A stretch of DNA of 64,000 nt from Prevotella sp. (lineage in GTDB: Bacteria > Bacteroidota > Bacteroidia > Bacteroidales > Bacteroidaceae): positions 1 through 64,000 of the forward strand of contig JAFZSI010000058.1 in the NCBI GenBank assembly GCA_017619445.1. The letters run 5' to 3'. Within the stretch, counting starts at the first letter, position 1. Each line of letters begins with the position of its first letter. The translations under genes were made by a program, and so were the position numbers. This document shows positions 1-7,443 of the stretch, in pieces. The notes beneath the pieces are model-generated. The model saw only the letters and a list, made by a program, of their open reading frames with translations. It was not told where the DNA came from and ran no database searches.

Positions 1-1
1 A

Positions 2-841
2 ACACCCAACACCCAACACCCAACACCCGGAAAGCCCAAGGCTGCCATCATTCGCGAAAAGGGCACAAACGGTGAGCGCGAGATGGCCTACTCACTCTAT
101 CTGGCAGGCTTCGACGTGAAGGACGTGATGATGACCGACCTCATCAGCGGCCGCGAGACCCTCGAAGAAGTCAACATGATTGTCTTCTGCGGCGGATTCT
201 CCAACAGCGACGTGCTCGGCTCGGCCAAGGGATGGGCAGGCGCATTCCTCTACAACCCCAAGGCCAAGGAAGCACTCGACCGCTTCTATGCCCGAGAGGA
301 CACGCTGTCGCTTGGCATCTGCAACGGATGCCAGCTGATGGTGGAACTGGGGCTATTGGACAATTCAACTATTTCACAATTTGACAATTCCAACCAGCAA
401 TCCTCAAATAGTCAAATAGTCAAATCGTCAAATATCAAGATGCTGCACAACGACTCGCACAAGTTCGAAAGCGAATTCATCACACTGCAGATTCCTCAGA
501 ACGAGAGCGTGATGTTCGGCTCACTGAGCGGCACGAAGCTCGGCCTGTGGGTGGCCCACGGCGAGGGAAAATTCCATCTGCCCGAGGCCGAGAACCACTA
601 CAACGTGATAGCCAAGTACAACTACGCCGGCTATCCTGCCAACCCCAACGGCTCTGACTACAACGTGGCCGGCATCTGCTCGGCCGACGGCCGCCACCTC
701 TGCATGATGCCCCACTTGGAGCGCGCAATCTTCCCCTGGCAGTGCGCATGGTGTCCCCAAAACCGCCGCATGGACGAGGTGACGCCATGGATTGAAGCGT
801 TCGTCAACGCAAGGAAATGGGTGGAAACAAAAAAACAATAG
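2..841 (+). CDS. purL: Phosphoribosylformylglycinamidine synthase, C-terminal part (5' truncated by window edge)
   Basis: This is the glutamine-amidotransferase end of the large single-chain PurL of purine synthesis, which makes FGAM from FGAR, glutamine and ATP. The frame is open from base 2, so the first ATG at 83 is internal. Visible motifs are AAIIREKGTNGEREMAY at the start of the amidotransferase domain, the nucleophile Cys in GICNGCQ, KMLHNDSHKFES, and the His/Glu pair in MPHLERAIFPW. Two stretches look foreign. TPNTQHPTPG, encoded by CAACACC-type repeats at the left edge, lies in the linker before the amidotransferase. About 26 residues rich in N, S and Q (bases 358-436), encoded by CAATTTGACAATT and TCAAATAG-type repeats, lie just before KMLHNDS. 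Both preserve the frame. The stop is 2 bases before the next start. Confidence 0.95.
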   Translation, partial: TPNTQHPTPGKPKAAIIREKGTNGEREMAYSLYLAGFDVKDVMMTDLISGRETLEEVNMIVFCGGFSNSDVLGSAKGWAGAFLYNPKAKEALDRFYAREDTLSLGICNGCQLMVELGLLDNSTISQFDNSNQQSSNSQIVKSSNIKMLHNDSHKFESEFITLQIPQNESVMFGSLSGTKLGLWVAHGEGKFHLPEAENHYNVIAKYNYAGYPANPNGSDYNVAGICSADGRHLCMMPHLERAIFPWQCAWCPQNRRMDEVTPWIEAFVNARKWVETKKQ

Positions 842-843
842 TC

Positions 844-1392
844 ATGAACAACATCTATTGGCAAACATTCAAGACCTTCTTCCGCATCGGTCTGTTCACC
901 ATCGGCGGCGGCTACGCTATGATACCGATGATTGAGGCCGAGGTGGTGAACCGCTACAAATGGCTCACCAAGGAAGAGTTTCTCGACCTCATCGCTATCG
1001 CGCAGAGTTGCCCCGGCGTGTTTGCCATCAACATGAGCACGTTCATAGGCTACAAGCTGCGCAAGACCAGCGGTGCCATCATCTGTTCGATAGGCACTGC
1101 CCTACCCTCGTTCATCATCATCCTGCTCATTGCCATGTTCTTCCACCAGTTTCAGAACAATCATGTGGTGCAGGCCATCTTCCGCGGCATACGTCCGGCG
1201 GTAGTGGCGCTCATTGCCGTGCCCGTATTCAACCTGGCGAAGAACGCGCACATCACCCTGACCAACTGCTGGATTCCCATCGCCTGCGCGCTGGCCATCT
1301 GGGCCATGGGCGTGTCGCCCATCGTTGTCATCCTCGCAGCTGGCATCGGCGGCTGGCTCTATGGCACATTCGTAAAACCTACGGAAGGATAG
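844..1392 (+). CDS. Chromate transporter family protein, first half of a split pair
   Basis: A membrane protein of about 182 residues of the short-chain CHR family, which works as a pair of homologous halves; the substrate in gut Bacteroidales is not established. The signature FFRIGLFTIGGGYAMIPMIEAEVV near the N-terminus and CPGVFAINMSTFIGYK are typical, followed by several hydrophobic segments. I place the start at ATG 844, giving MNNIYWQTFKTFFRIG. An upstream in-frame ATG at 817 would overlap purL and add a hydrophilic, poorly conserved N-terminus. The gene follows purL by 2 bases, so cotranscription is likely. Its partner half begins at 1594, after a repeat array. Confidence 0.85.
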   Translation: MNNIYWQTFKTFFRIGLFTIGGGYAMIPMIEAEVVNRYKWLTKEEFLDLIAIAQSCPGVFAINMSTFIGYKLRKTSGAIICSIGTALPSFIIILLIAMFFHQFQNNHVVQAIFRGIRPAVVALIAVPVFNLAKNAHITLTNCWIPIACALAIWAMGVSPIVVILAAGIGGWLYGTFVKPTEG

Positions 1393-1427
1393 AACAACAA
1401 CTCACCCCAACCTAAAGAGAACGGGAA

Positions 1428-1562
1428 ACCCACCCCAACCCTCCCAAAGGGAGGGAGAAAAAAATTGTAAATTGGAACCCACCCTAACCCTCCCAAAGGG
1501 AGGGAGAAAAATTGTAAATTGGAACCCACCCTAACCCTCCCAAAGGGAGGGAGAAAAAATGT
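1428..1562. repeat. Three tandem copies of the GGGAGGG hairpin element
   Basis: Three copies of a unit of about 48 bp separate the two transporter halves. Each has CCCTCCC, a 3-base AAA loop and GGGAGGG (stems at 1439-1455, 1488-1504 and 1535-1551). Each is preceded by ACCCACCC(C/T)AA and followed by GAGAAAAA and, in two cases, ATTGTAAATTGGA. The same element recurs throughout the window, inside and outside genes. Confidence 0.9.
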
Positions 1563-1593
1563 AAAATTGTAAATTGTCAAATTGTAAATTAAA

Positions 1594-2169
1594 ATGATTT
1601 TTTTACAGCTGTTTTACACCTTCTTCATCATCGGCCTTTTCGGTTTCGGAGGCGGCTACGGAATGCTGTCGCTCATTCAAGGCGAGGTGGTGCACCACTG
1701 GCATTGGATGACCACCAGCGAGTTCACCGACATTGTGGCCATCAGCCAGATGACACCCGGCCCCATCGGCATCAACTCGGCCACCTACTGCGGCTACACC
1801 GCCGTGCAAAACGCTGGCTACGGCACAGGCATGGCCCTGGCTGGCAGCTTCACCTCCACCTTCGCGCTCATGCTGCCCTCGCTCATCCTGATGATTCTCA
1901 TCAGCCGCATGTTCATGCGCTACATGAACCACCCCACCGTGCAATCGGTGTTCACAGGCCTGCGCCCCGCCGTAGTGGGACTGTTAGCCGCCGCTGCCCT
2001 ACTGCTCATGACCCCCGAGAACTTCTCCACCCCCACGCAGAATCCCTGGCAGTTCTGGATTAGCTGTTTCCTGTTCGTTGCCACTTTCGTAGGCACCAAG
2101 TTTATGAAAATAAACCCCATCCGCATGATTTGCTACGCAGGGTTTGCAGGATTAATCCTTTTGTATTGA
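1594..2169 (+). CDS. Chromate transporter family protein, second half of a split pair
   Basis: A 191-residue membrane protein homologous to the 844-1392 product, with the matching N-terminal signature FFIIGLFGFGGGYGMLSLIQGEVV and the motif MTPGPIGINSATYCGY. Several hydrophobic helices follow, ending in a short tail. Paired short CHR proteins are thought to form a heteromeric transporter. Starting at 1594 (ATG in ATTAAAATG) gives a hydrophobic N-terminus directly, and no alternative ATG fits better. The gene lies downstream of its partner across a 200-base repeat array, so the pair may still be one transcript. It converges on the minus-strand GH43 gene. Confidence 0.85.
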   Translation: MIFLQLFYTFFIIGLFGFGGGYGMLSLIQGEVVHHWHWMTTSEFTDIVAISQMTPGPIGINSATYCGYTAVQNAGYGTGMALAGSFTSTFALMLPSLILMILISRMFMRYMNHPTVQSVFTGLRPAVVGLLAAAALLLMTPENFSTPTQNPWQFWISCFLFVATFVGTKFMKINPIRMICYAGFAGLILLY

Positions 2170-2198
2170 GTCAAATTTTTATAGCCAGATTTTTTCAT

Positions 2199-2310
2199 GG
2201 AGTTATCGGGAGGAGTGCCTTGAGCAAAGCGAAAAAACGGAAGTTATCGCGGTCTGCGACCGCTCAGGGAGTTAACGGACATTAGCAGGGCTGTTGTCCG
2301 TTAACTCACG
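2199..2310. repeat. Palindromic GGAGTTAACGG-type repeat cluster between convergent genes
   Basis: Contains GGAGTTATCGGGAGG, the motif GTGCCTTGAGCAAAGCGAAA (from 2215), a GCGGTC/GACCGC stem at about 2249-2263, and an 11-base inverted repeat GTTAACGGACA (2271-2281) / TGTCCGTTAAC (2295-2305). Related sequence occurs at 18556-18620, 50414-50470 and 62826-62996. It lies between two convergent genes, so a terminator role is possible, though there is no clear T-tract. Confidence 0.7.
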
Positions 2311-2342
2311 CTTACTCCCTTGAATACATAGAGTTGTGGAGG

Positions 2343-3395
2343 TCACAACTCTGGCCATCCGTCTGGCGTCCATCTAATGTTTCGTGACACAAGGATAGAG
2401 GCTCCCTCGTGGGCAATGCTGTAGCCGTGGCAAATGAAAATGTCGCGGTTGTCAATGTGATAGACAGCGCAATGGCCCAGTGCCTCAAACTCCTTTTTAT
2501 CACCTTCAACGAACAGTGTGCCGCCACCCTGCAGCATCGGCCTGCCCTCGCGGTCGGTGTATGGACCTTCAACCGACCGGCTGCGGCCCACGGCCACGCG
2601 ATAGTTGCTCTGGATGCCGCGGCAGCAGTAATCCCACGACACAAACAAATAGTACCATCCGTTGCGATGGAAAATAAACGGAGCCTCAATGGCATTGGTG
2701 CCAGCGAACTTCGAGGTGGGGTTGGGCTCAGCTGTCGTGTCGTCTGTGGCATGGCGGCGCGCAATGGTAACGGGCTTGCATCCCTGCGCCACGTGCATGG
2801 TGGTGTCGAGCCTTACTATCTGTATGCCGTCCCAAAACGAGCCGTAAGTCATCCAGGGCTGGTCGTCGGCATCAATGATGAAGTTTGGGTCTATGGCATT
2901 CCAGTTGTCGCGCCCTTCGCGCGAACAGACGATGCAGCCCTCGTCGCTCCACGGCGACCGCGCACTGAGCGAGCGGTTGCTGAGCAAGCCGATGGCTGAG
3001 CCGTTGCGCCCGAAGGTTGAACAAGAGTAGGCCATCCACCAGCGTCCGTGCCACTGAATGACGTCAGGTGCCCACACATGTCCAACGAACCCCGGCACGG
3101 AGTCGCGCGCCCATTGCGGGATGACGGTCATCACGGGCGTATCAGCCACCAGCCAAGTGCGCAAGTCGCGCGAGGTGGCATGCTGTATGCCCCAGCCCGT
3201 GGAGAACAGGTGGTAGGTGCTGTCGGCGTAGGCCATCACGGGGTCGTGAACCATGGGCGCGGTTGTTTCGGAAAGATGACCGCGCCTTTGGTGTTGCTGC
3301 GACTGAGCCACCGACAGTGTGGCAACTGTCCAGACTACAAAGGCCATCATCAACCTTAGTAATTCATCCTTCATCCTTATTCCTTTCTTGTTCAT
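2343..3395 (-). CDS. GH43 family glycoside hydrolase (probable arabinanase/arabinofuranosidase)
   Basis: A secreted five-bladed beta-propeller hydrolase of about 350 residues. The three GH43 acidic residues can be placed: Asp in MVHDPVMAYAD (general base), Asp in NAIDPNFIIDAD (pKa modulator) and Glu in TNAIEAPFIFHRNGWYYLF (general acid). HVWAPDVIQWHGRWWMAYS is typical of the arabinan-active GH43 branch. A signal peptide (LLRLMMAFVVWTVATLSVAQS) follows either ATG 3395 or ATG 3374. The second has a purine-rich AAGGAATAAGG upstream, so the start is uncertain by 7 codons. It is the last gene of the arabinan-type locus. The exact substrate is inferred from family and neighbours. Confidence 0.88.
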   Translation of the reverse strand: MNKKGIRMKDELLRLMMAFVVWTVATLSVAQSQQHQRRGHLSETTAPMVHDPVMAYADSTYHLFSTGWGIQHATSRDLRTWLVADTPVMTVIPQWARDSVPGFVGHVWAPDVIQWHGRWWMAYSCSTFGRNGSAIGLLSNRSLSARSPWSDEGCIVCSREGRDNWNAIDPNFIIDADDQPWMTYGSFWDGIQIVRLDTTMHVAQGCKPVTIARRHATDDTTAEPNPTSKFAGTNAIEAPFIFHRNGWYYLFVSWDYCCRGIQSNYRVAVGRSRSVEGPYTDREGRPMLQGGGTLFVEGDKKEFEALGHCAVYHIDNRDIFICHGYSIAHEGASILVSRNIRWTPDGWPEL

Positions 3396-3513
3396 CGTTG
3401 TAAATATGCTAATTAGTTTTTGTTTGTTGGCATACAATCCGCACCGCGCGAGGAACTGTGTTCACCGCGTTTGCAGTTGTTTTCTTTGTAATACGAGTTG
3501 TTTTTCTAAAGCC

Positions 3514-3557
3514 GTGTTTTACGATAAAATTCTCTAGAAAATTCTATCGTAAAACAC
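3514..3557. repeat. TCTAGA-centred palindrome, copy 1
   Basis: A 44-base near-perfect palindrome: GTGTTTTACGATA on the left, TATCGTAAAACAC on the right, TCTAGA at 3533-3538. It lies between the two GH43 genes. First of ten copies of this family in the window. Confidence 0.85.
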
Positions 3558-3572
3558 AGCAATAAAATCTTT

Positions 3573-5447
3573 CTATTTCTTCTTGCCCCAGTAAGTCTTA
3601 GTGTCATTCACACCAGCATAGACTATGGTATGCGTGCGCGGTGAAGCCTCCCAGTCGCATTCGCGCTGCACCTTGAGTTCCACGCCGTTGGCAGTGAGTG
3701 TGCTGGTGCTGGCATTGAAACTCCATTTACCGCCCTTCCACGGACCGTCGGTGATGGTGCCGTCGGCAGCGAAAGTCATTGCCGTGGAGGATTTCATCTC
3801 ACCATACTTATAGCTCAGGTCAATATGCTCCCATATGCCCACAATGTCATCGGCAGCGATGGCCACCTGCGGCACTGCCGCATAGCGTTCGGGCATCACC
3901 ACGGGCCAGCCGTTGGAAAGCCACAGAATGCTGCGCACTCCGCCCACCATCACCGCGTTGGGCGCATTGCCACCCGCCGTCGTGGGGAACCGCTGCTGCG
4001 AAGCGTAGTACCAGTTGCCCTTGCCGTCGTCGAACACGGCGCAGTGGCTGATGCCTACCCAGCCCTGACTGTTCTGAAACTTATAGGGATGGGTCACAAT
4101 GGGATAGGCTTCGCCTCCCTTGTTGGTCACGTCGGTGCCGTTGATGCTCTCGTAGGGGCCGTCAATCTTCCTGGAGCGCACCACGCGCGTGTTGTAGGGC
4201 ACATCCAGCGCATCGTAGGCCAGGAACAGATAGTACCAGCCGTCGTGATAAACCACCTCGGGGGCCTCGCTGCCCTGCCATCGGTCGCCCATCTTACGGG
4301 TGAAAATCCGCTTGCCATAGGCAGCCTCGTTCTCCGCACCCCACGGCAGTGGCAGCGGGTCAACCACGGTCTTGCCCGTCTCGGCATTCAGCTGAACGGC
4401 AGCAAAACCGCTGTGCCACGAACCGTAGATGAGCCAGTGCTCGCCATCAGGAGTTATGATGTACGACGGGTCAATGGCATTGTACTTGAAATAGCACTGC
4501 TGCCACGCCGTGGGACTCACCTTGTAGTTCAGCTCGCGGTCGCTGTAGTTGGTGATGACGTAGCCCTTGTCCTGCCAGCTGTTCACATCGCCCGGATTGC
4601 TGGTCTCCATCAGGCCGATGAACGCGCGCTCGCTCCATGTGCTTGCGCCATCAATCTGGCCGTCAATCGTTATCACATAGTACATGCGGTACAAACCGTT
4701 GCGAACCTTTCGCACACAAGGAGCCCAGTAGCCACACTTGTTAAGGTCGGCCGAAGAGGCACCCAAGCCCATGGCAGCGCGAATCTCGTTCAGCTTTTCA
4801 GCCACCCACGATGGCAACGACTGCATTGTGCTGCCCAGATACTCCCAGTTCACCAGGTCGGCAGAGCGGCGGCAGTGGAAGTGTCCATGCCCCCTCTGCG
4901 GGTCGCCGTAGCCAGCGTCCGTCTGATACATGTAGTAGTAGCCGTCCTCGGCCAGCATCACCGTCGGGTCGTGAACGTTGGCCAGATTCCACTGGCTGCG
5001 CTTGTCCCAAGATGAAATGGAGCGGTAGTCATCAGCGTACGCCGGTGCCTGCCAGCTATCCAGCGCGGGCGACTCTTCCTTGGCGAGTGTGGTGAAAGAG
5101 ACATCTTCAGAATAAACCACCTGCGCACTGGTCTGTGCATAGCCGCGCACATGATACTCCGTGCCAGCCTCAAGCCCACTCAGCGTAAGACTCATGGCCG
5201 ACGATGTGCCAGTCACACGAGTGTCGTTGACAGTGGGATTCGCCGACTTGCTGTAGCATACTCCGCGGCTGGTAATGGCCGAACCTTTTACCGTCACAGC
5301 CACCTTGGCCGAGTTGGTGGTTATATCCGAAACTACTGGCTTTTCGACTTCAAGCCGTGTCTCAACGACATCCTCACCGGGACCGTCGCTGCCGCCGCAG
5401 GCCGCCAAAAGCAGACCTGCGCACAGCAGACAAAACAGTTTTTTCAT
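3573..5447 (-). CDS. GH43 family lipoprotein with N-terminal Fn3-like domain (probable endo-arabinanase)
   Basis: A 624-residue lipoprotein. The N-terminus MKKLFCLLCAGLLLAACGG has a lipobox with Cys17. A fibronectin-like domain follows at about residues 30-125, with RGVCYSKSANPT and HVRGYAQTS motifs. A GH43 propeller spans about 150-530, with ANVHDPTVMLAEDGYYYMY, FKYNAIDPSYIITPDG and GSEAPEVVYHDGWYYLF, supplying the base, modulator and acid residues. A C-terminal beta-barrel-like domain of about 90 residues (IVGIWEHIDLSYKYGE to the end) resembles the region found in large Bacteroides arabinanases. The role is cleavage of arabinan at the cell surface. It lies 27 bases downstream of the glycan-binding lipoprotein gene, in the same transcript. 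Confidence 0.9.
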   Translation of the reverse strand: MKKLFCLLCAGLLLAACGGSDGPGEDVVETRLEVEKPVVSDITTNSAKVAVTVKGSAITSRGVCYSKSANPTVNDTRVTGTSSAMSLTLSGLEAGTEYHVRGYAQTSAQVVYSEDVSFTTLAKEESPALDSWQAPAYADDYRSISSWDKRSQWNLANVHDPTVMLAEDGYYYMYQTDAGYGDPQRGHGHFHCRRSADLVNWEYLGSTMQSLPSWVAEKLNEIRAAMGLGASSADLNKCGYWAPCVRKVRNGLYRMYYVITIDGQIDGASTWSERAFIGLMETSNPGDVNSWQDKGYVITNYSDRELNYKVSPTAWQQCYFKYNAIDPSYIITPDGEHWLIYGSWHSGFAAVQLNAETGKTVVDPLPLPWGAENEAAYGKRIFTRKMGDRWQGSEAPEVVYHDGWYYLFLAYDALDVPYNTRVVRSRKIDGPYESINGTDVTNKGGEAYPIVTHPYKFQNSQGWVGISHCAVFDDGKGNWYYASQQRFPTTAGGNAPNAVMVGGVRSILWLSNGWPVVMPERYAAVPQVAIAADDIVGIWEHIDLSYKYGEMKSSTAMTFAADGTITDGPWKGGKWSFNASTSTLTANGVELKVQRECDWEASPRTHTIVYAGVNDTKTYWGKKK

Positions 5448-5474
5448 TTTAGATTATCAATTGTCAATTATCAA

Positions 5475-7400
5475 TCACTCAAACACCATGTGACAACCGT
5501 CAACGGTGAGGCGGAAGAAGAGATTATCGCCGTCAGTGGGACTGATGCCAATGTAGTCCTGCTTGTAGGTGACACCGTCGTTGCCCAGCATGACACATTT
5601 CACATCGGCTTTGCCACCGTTGTTGGTAACAGAGACAGTCACCAAGGCCTCGTCCATTGCCTTGAGCCATGCACCCCAGTCGGCCTGGCCGCCGCTCAGC
5701 GTGCAGGCACCATAGCTGTCACCCCAACCGTAGTTGTCGGCACGCACCACAGCATACTCGCTGTTGTCCTCGCGCGTCAGCACCACGCAGAAGTTGTTCC
5801 AGTTGTTCTGGCCGTTGGTGAAGTTTCTGAAACGAATGCTGTAGGTCTTGCCCACAGGAACGTTGATCATCTCTGAGTGTGCGCCCCAGAACGGTGAGGT
5901 GTTGTTCTCCTCGCCAATCACGGTGTCATACTCAATGTGGCTGCCATCAACGGTGAAGCGGAAGTAGAAGTCGTTAGGATCAATGGTGTTGATGCCCTTA
6001 TACTCCTGAATGTAGGTGTTGCCGTCGTTGCCCAGCATAACAGCCTTTACATCGGCTGTGCCGTCGCCATTATTGGTAACGTAGGTAGTAACCTTGGCAC
6101 CGTCCATCGCCTTCAGCCAAGCACCCCAGTCAGCCTGGCCGCCGCTCAGCGTGCAGGCACCATAGCCGTCGCCCCAACCATAGTTGTCGGCACGCACCAC
6201 GGCATACTCGCTGTTGTCGGCACGGCAGAGCACCACACAGAAGTTGTTCCAGTTGTTCTGGCCGTTGGTATAGTTGGTGAAGCTGCTGACGAATGTCTCC
6301 TTGGGCCCCACCTTGATGTTGTCGGAATGAGCGCCCCAGAACGGAGTAGAGTTGTCGGTAGCACCAATGCTGGTATAGAGCTTATCCACCACCTCAAACT
6401 GCGCCGAACCAATGACAGGAGCAGCGGCACCCTCGCCCTTGAAGGTCTTGCCGTAGGCAGCCACCAGCGTCTTTGTGCCTAAGGAATTCATGTCGGGAAT
6501 AGCCTGAAGGGTGAGCTCGCTGGCCTTCACCTCCATCGACACGCCCTGCTCAAACTGCACGGTGGCCGTCACATTGGCAAAAGCATCCTCAAACGCAGTG
6601 CCCAGCAACACTTTCTTGGGCACGCTGTTCAGCGTCATCGACAACGGCTGCTTGTCTTCCTTTGAGGTGAAGCCGCCGATAGGCTCAATGGTAGAGCCGA
6701 GGAAGCTGATATACGACCCTTCGGGAACCAGGAAGCAGCGGATTGTGGTGTTCGACTGGTCAGCATTGAGGTTCACAAGCGGAGTAGTCTGCTTGTAAAT
6801 CTTTGTCACCGTTCCGTTGGTCATCGACACAAGCAGTCCGCCATCCGTGCGGTCAACCGTCAGCGTAACCTTGCCGCCCAGGTTCTCGATGCCGCTGTCG
6901 GTATCCGAACCAAAGGTCAGTGTGCTCTGCACCAGGCTGCGGTCGATGTAGTCACCCCACTCAGAGTTGCCGCTGGGCTGGTTGTCGTAGCGTATGGCAC
7001 CATACTCCTTGTAGTTGCCTGCGCCACGGTCCTCGTCGTTTGTGATAATCAGCGCAAAGTTCTTATAAGTGTTAGAGGCACTGGGGTTGATGTTCAGATT
7101 GAACTGAGTCACCCACTTCTGCCCTTCAGGAATCTGATAGTACTTGGAGAACTGAGCCCACCAGCCAGAACTGTAGTCGGTGGCACCCACGGTATATACA
7201 TCCTCCTCCAGGCCCTCGATTTCATCTTCGCCGCCACCCTTGTTTGCGTTGGCAATGGAGTCGGCCATGGCCGAAATCCAGTCGGGAGCGTTCACGCTAT
7301 ACAAGTCGCCGCCCTCGCAGCTCGACGAAAATATAACCAATAGACAATAACCAATAACTGTTATTGCGGATAAAAATATCTTTTTCATATTCTTTTTCAT
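5475..7400 (-). CDS. Surface glycan-binding lipoprotein with repeated beta-sandwich units (SusE/F position)
   Basis: A 641-residue lipoprotein directly after susD, the position of surface glycan-binding proteins. The lipobox is FSSSC followed by EGGD. Three related units of about 130-150 residues begin near residues 69, 345 and 494, each opening with a (V/I)GATD..S..W-type motif. An Ig-like linker (MTLNSVPKKVLLGTAFEDAF) lies between units 1 and 2. Units 2 and 3 are nearly identical and share NGQNNWNNFCVVL and YAVVRADNYGWGD, with matching DNA at 5640-5890 and 6060-6320, so this looks like a recent tandem duplication. Conserved Trp/Asn residues would suit carbohydrate binding. No catalytic domain is seen. 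The signal-peptide core IGYCLLVIF is encoded by TTGGTTATTG-type repeats also found between genes. Confidence 0.8.
   Translation of the reverse strand: MKKNMKKIFLSAITVIGYCLLVIFSSSCEGGDLYSVNAPDWISAMADSIANANKGGGEDEIEGLEEDVYTVGATDYSSGWWAQFSKYYQIPEGQKWVTQFNLNINPSASNTYKNFALIITNDEDRGAGNYKEYGAIRYDNQPSGNSEWGDYIDRSLVQSTLTFGSDTDSGIENLGGKVTLTVDRTDGGLLVSMTNGTVTKIYKQTTPLVNLNADQSNTTIRCFLVPEGSYISFLGSTIEPIGGFTSKEDKQPLSMTLNSVPKKVLLGTAFEDAFANVTATVQFEQGVSMEVKASELTLQAIPDMNSLGTKTLVAAYGKTFKGEGAAAPVIGSAQFEVVDKLYTSIGATDNSTPFWGAHSDNIKVGPKETFVSSFTNYTNGQNNWNNFCVVLCRADNSEYAVVRADNYGWGDGYGACTLSGGQADWGAWLKAMDGAKVTTYVTNNGDGTADVKAVMLGNDGNTYIQEYKGINTIDPNDFYFRFTVDGSHIEYDTVIGEENNTSPFWGAHSEMINVPVGKTYSIRFRNFTNGQNNWNNFCVVLTREDNSEYAVVRADNYGWGDSYGACTLSGGQADWGAWLKAMDEALVTVSVTNNGGKADVKCVMLGNDGVTYKQDYIGISPTDGDNLFFRLTVDGCHMVFE
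5640..6320 (-). repeat. Intragenic tandem duplication of a binding unit
   Basis: Two copies of about 260 bases (about 5640-5890 and 6060-6320) read almost identically, including runs such as GAAGTTGTTCCAGTTGTTCT and CGCTCAGCGTGCAGGCACC. They encode units 2 and 3 of the glycan-binding lipoprotein. Confidence 0.85.
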
Positions 7401-7443
7401 TATGTATTATGCATTATGAATTATGCATTAACGAAGTTAATTA

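Noticed and set aside
1428..1562. Possible CRISPR array from the regularly spaced 48-base repeats
   Set aside because: Spacers are themselves repeat sequence, the copies are dispersed genome-wide and no cas genes are present.
3825..5015. 396-codon plus-strand ORF opposite the GH43 lipoprotein
   Set aside because: Antisense shadow; the minus frame has signal peptide, lipobox and catalytic residues.
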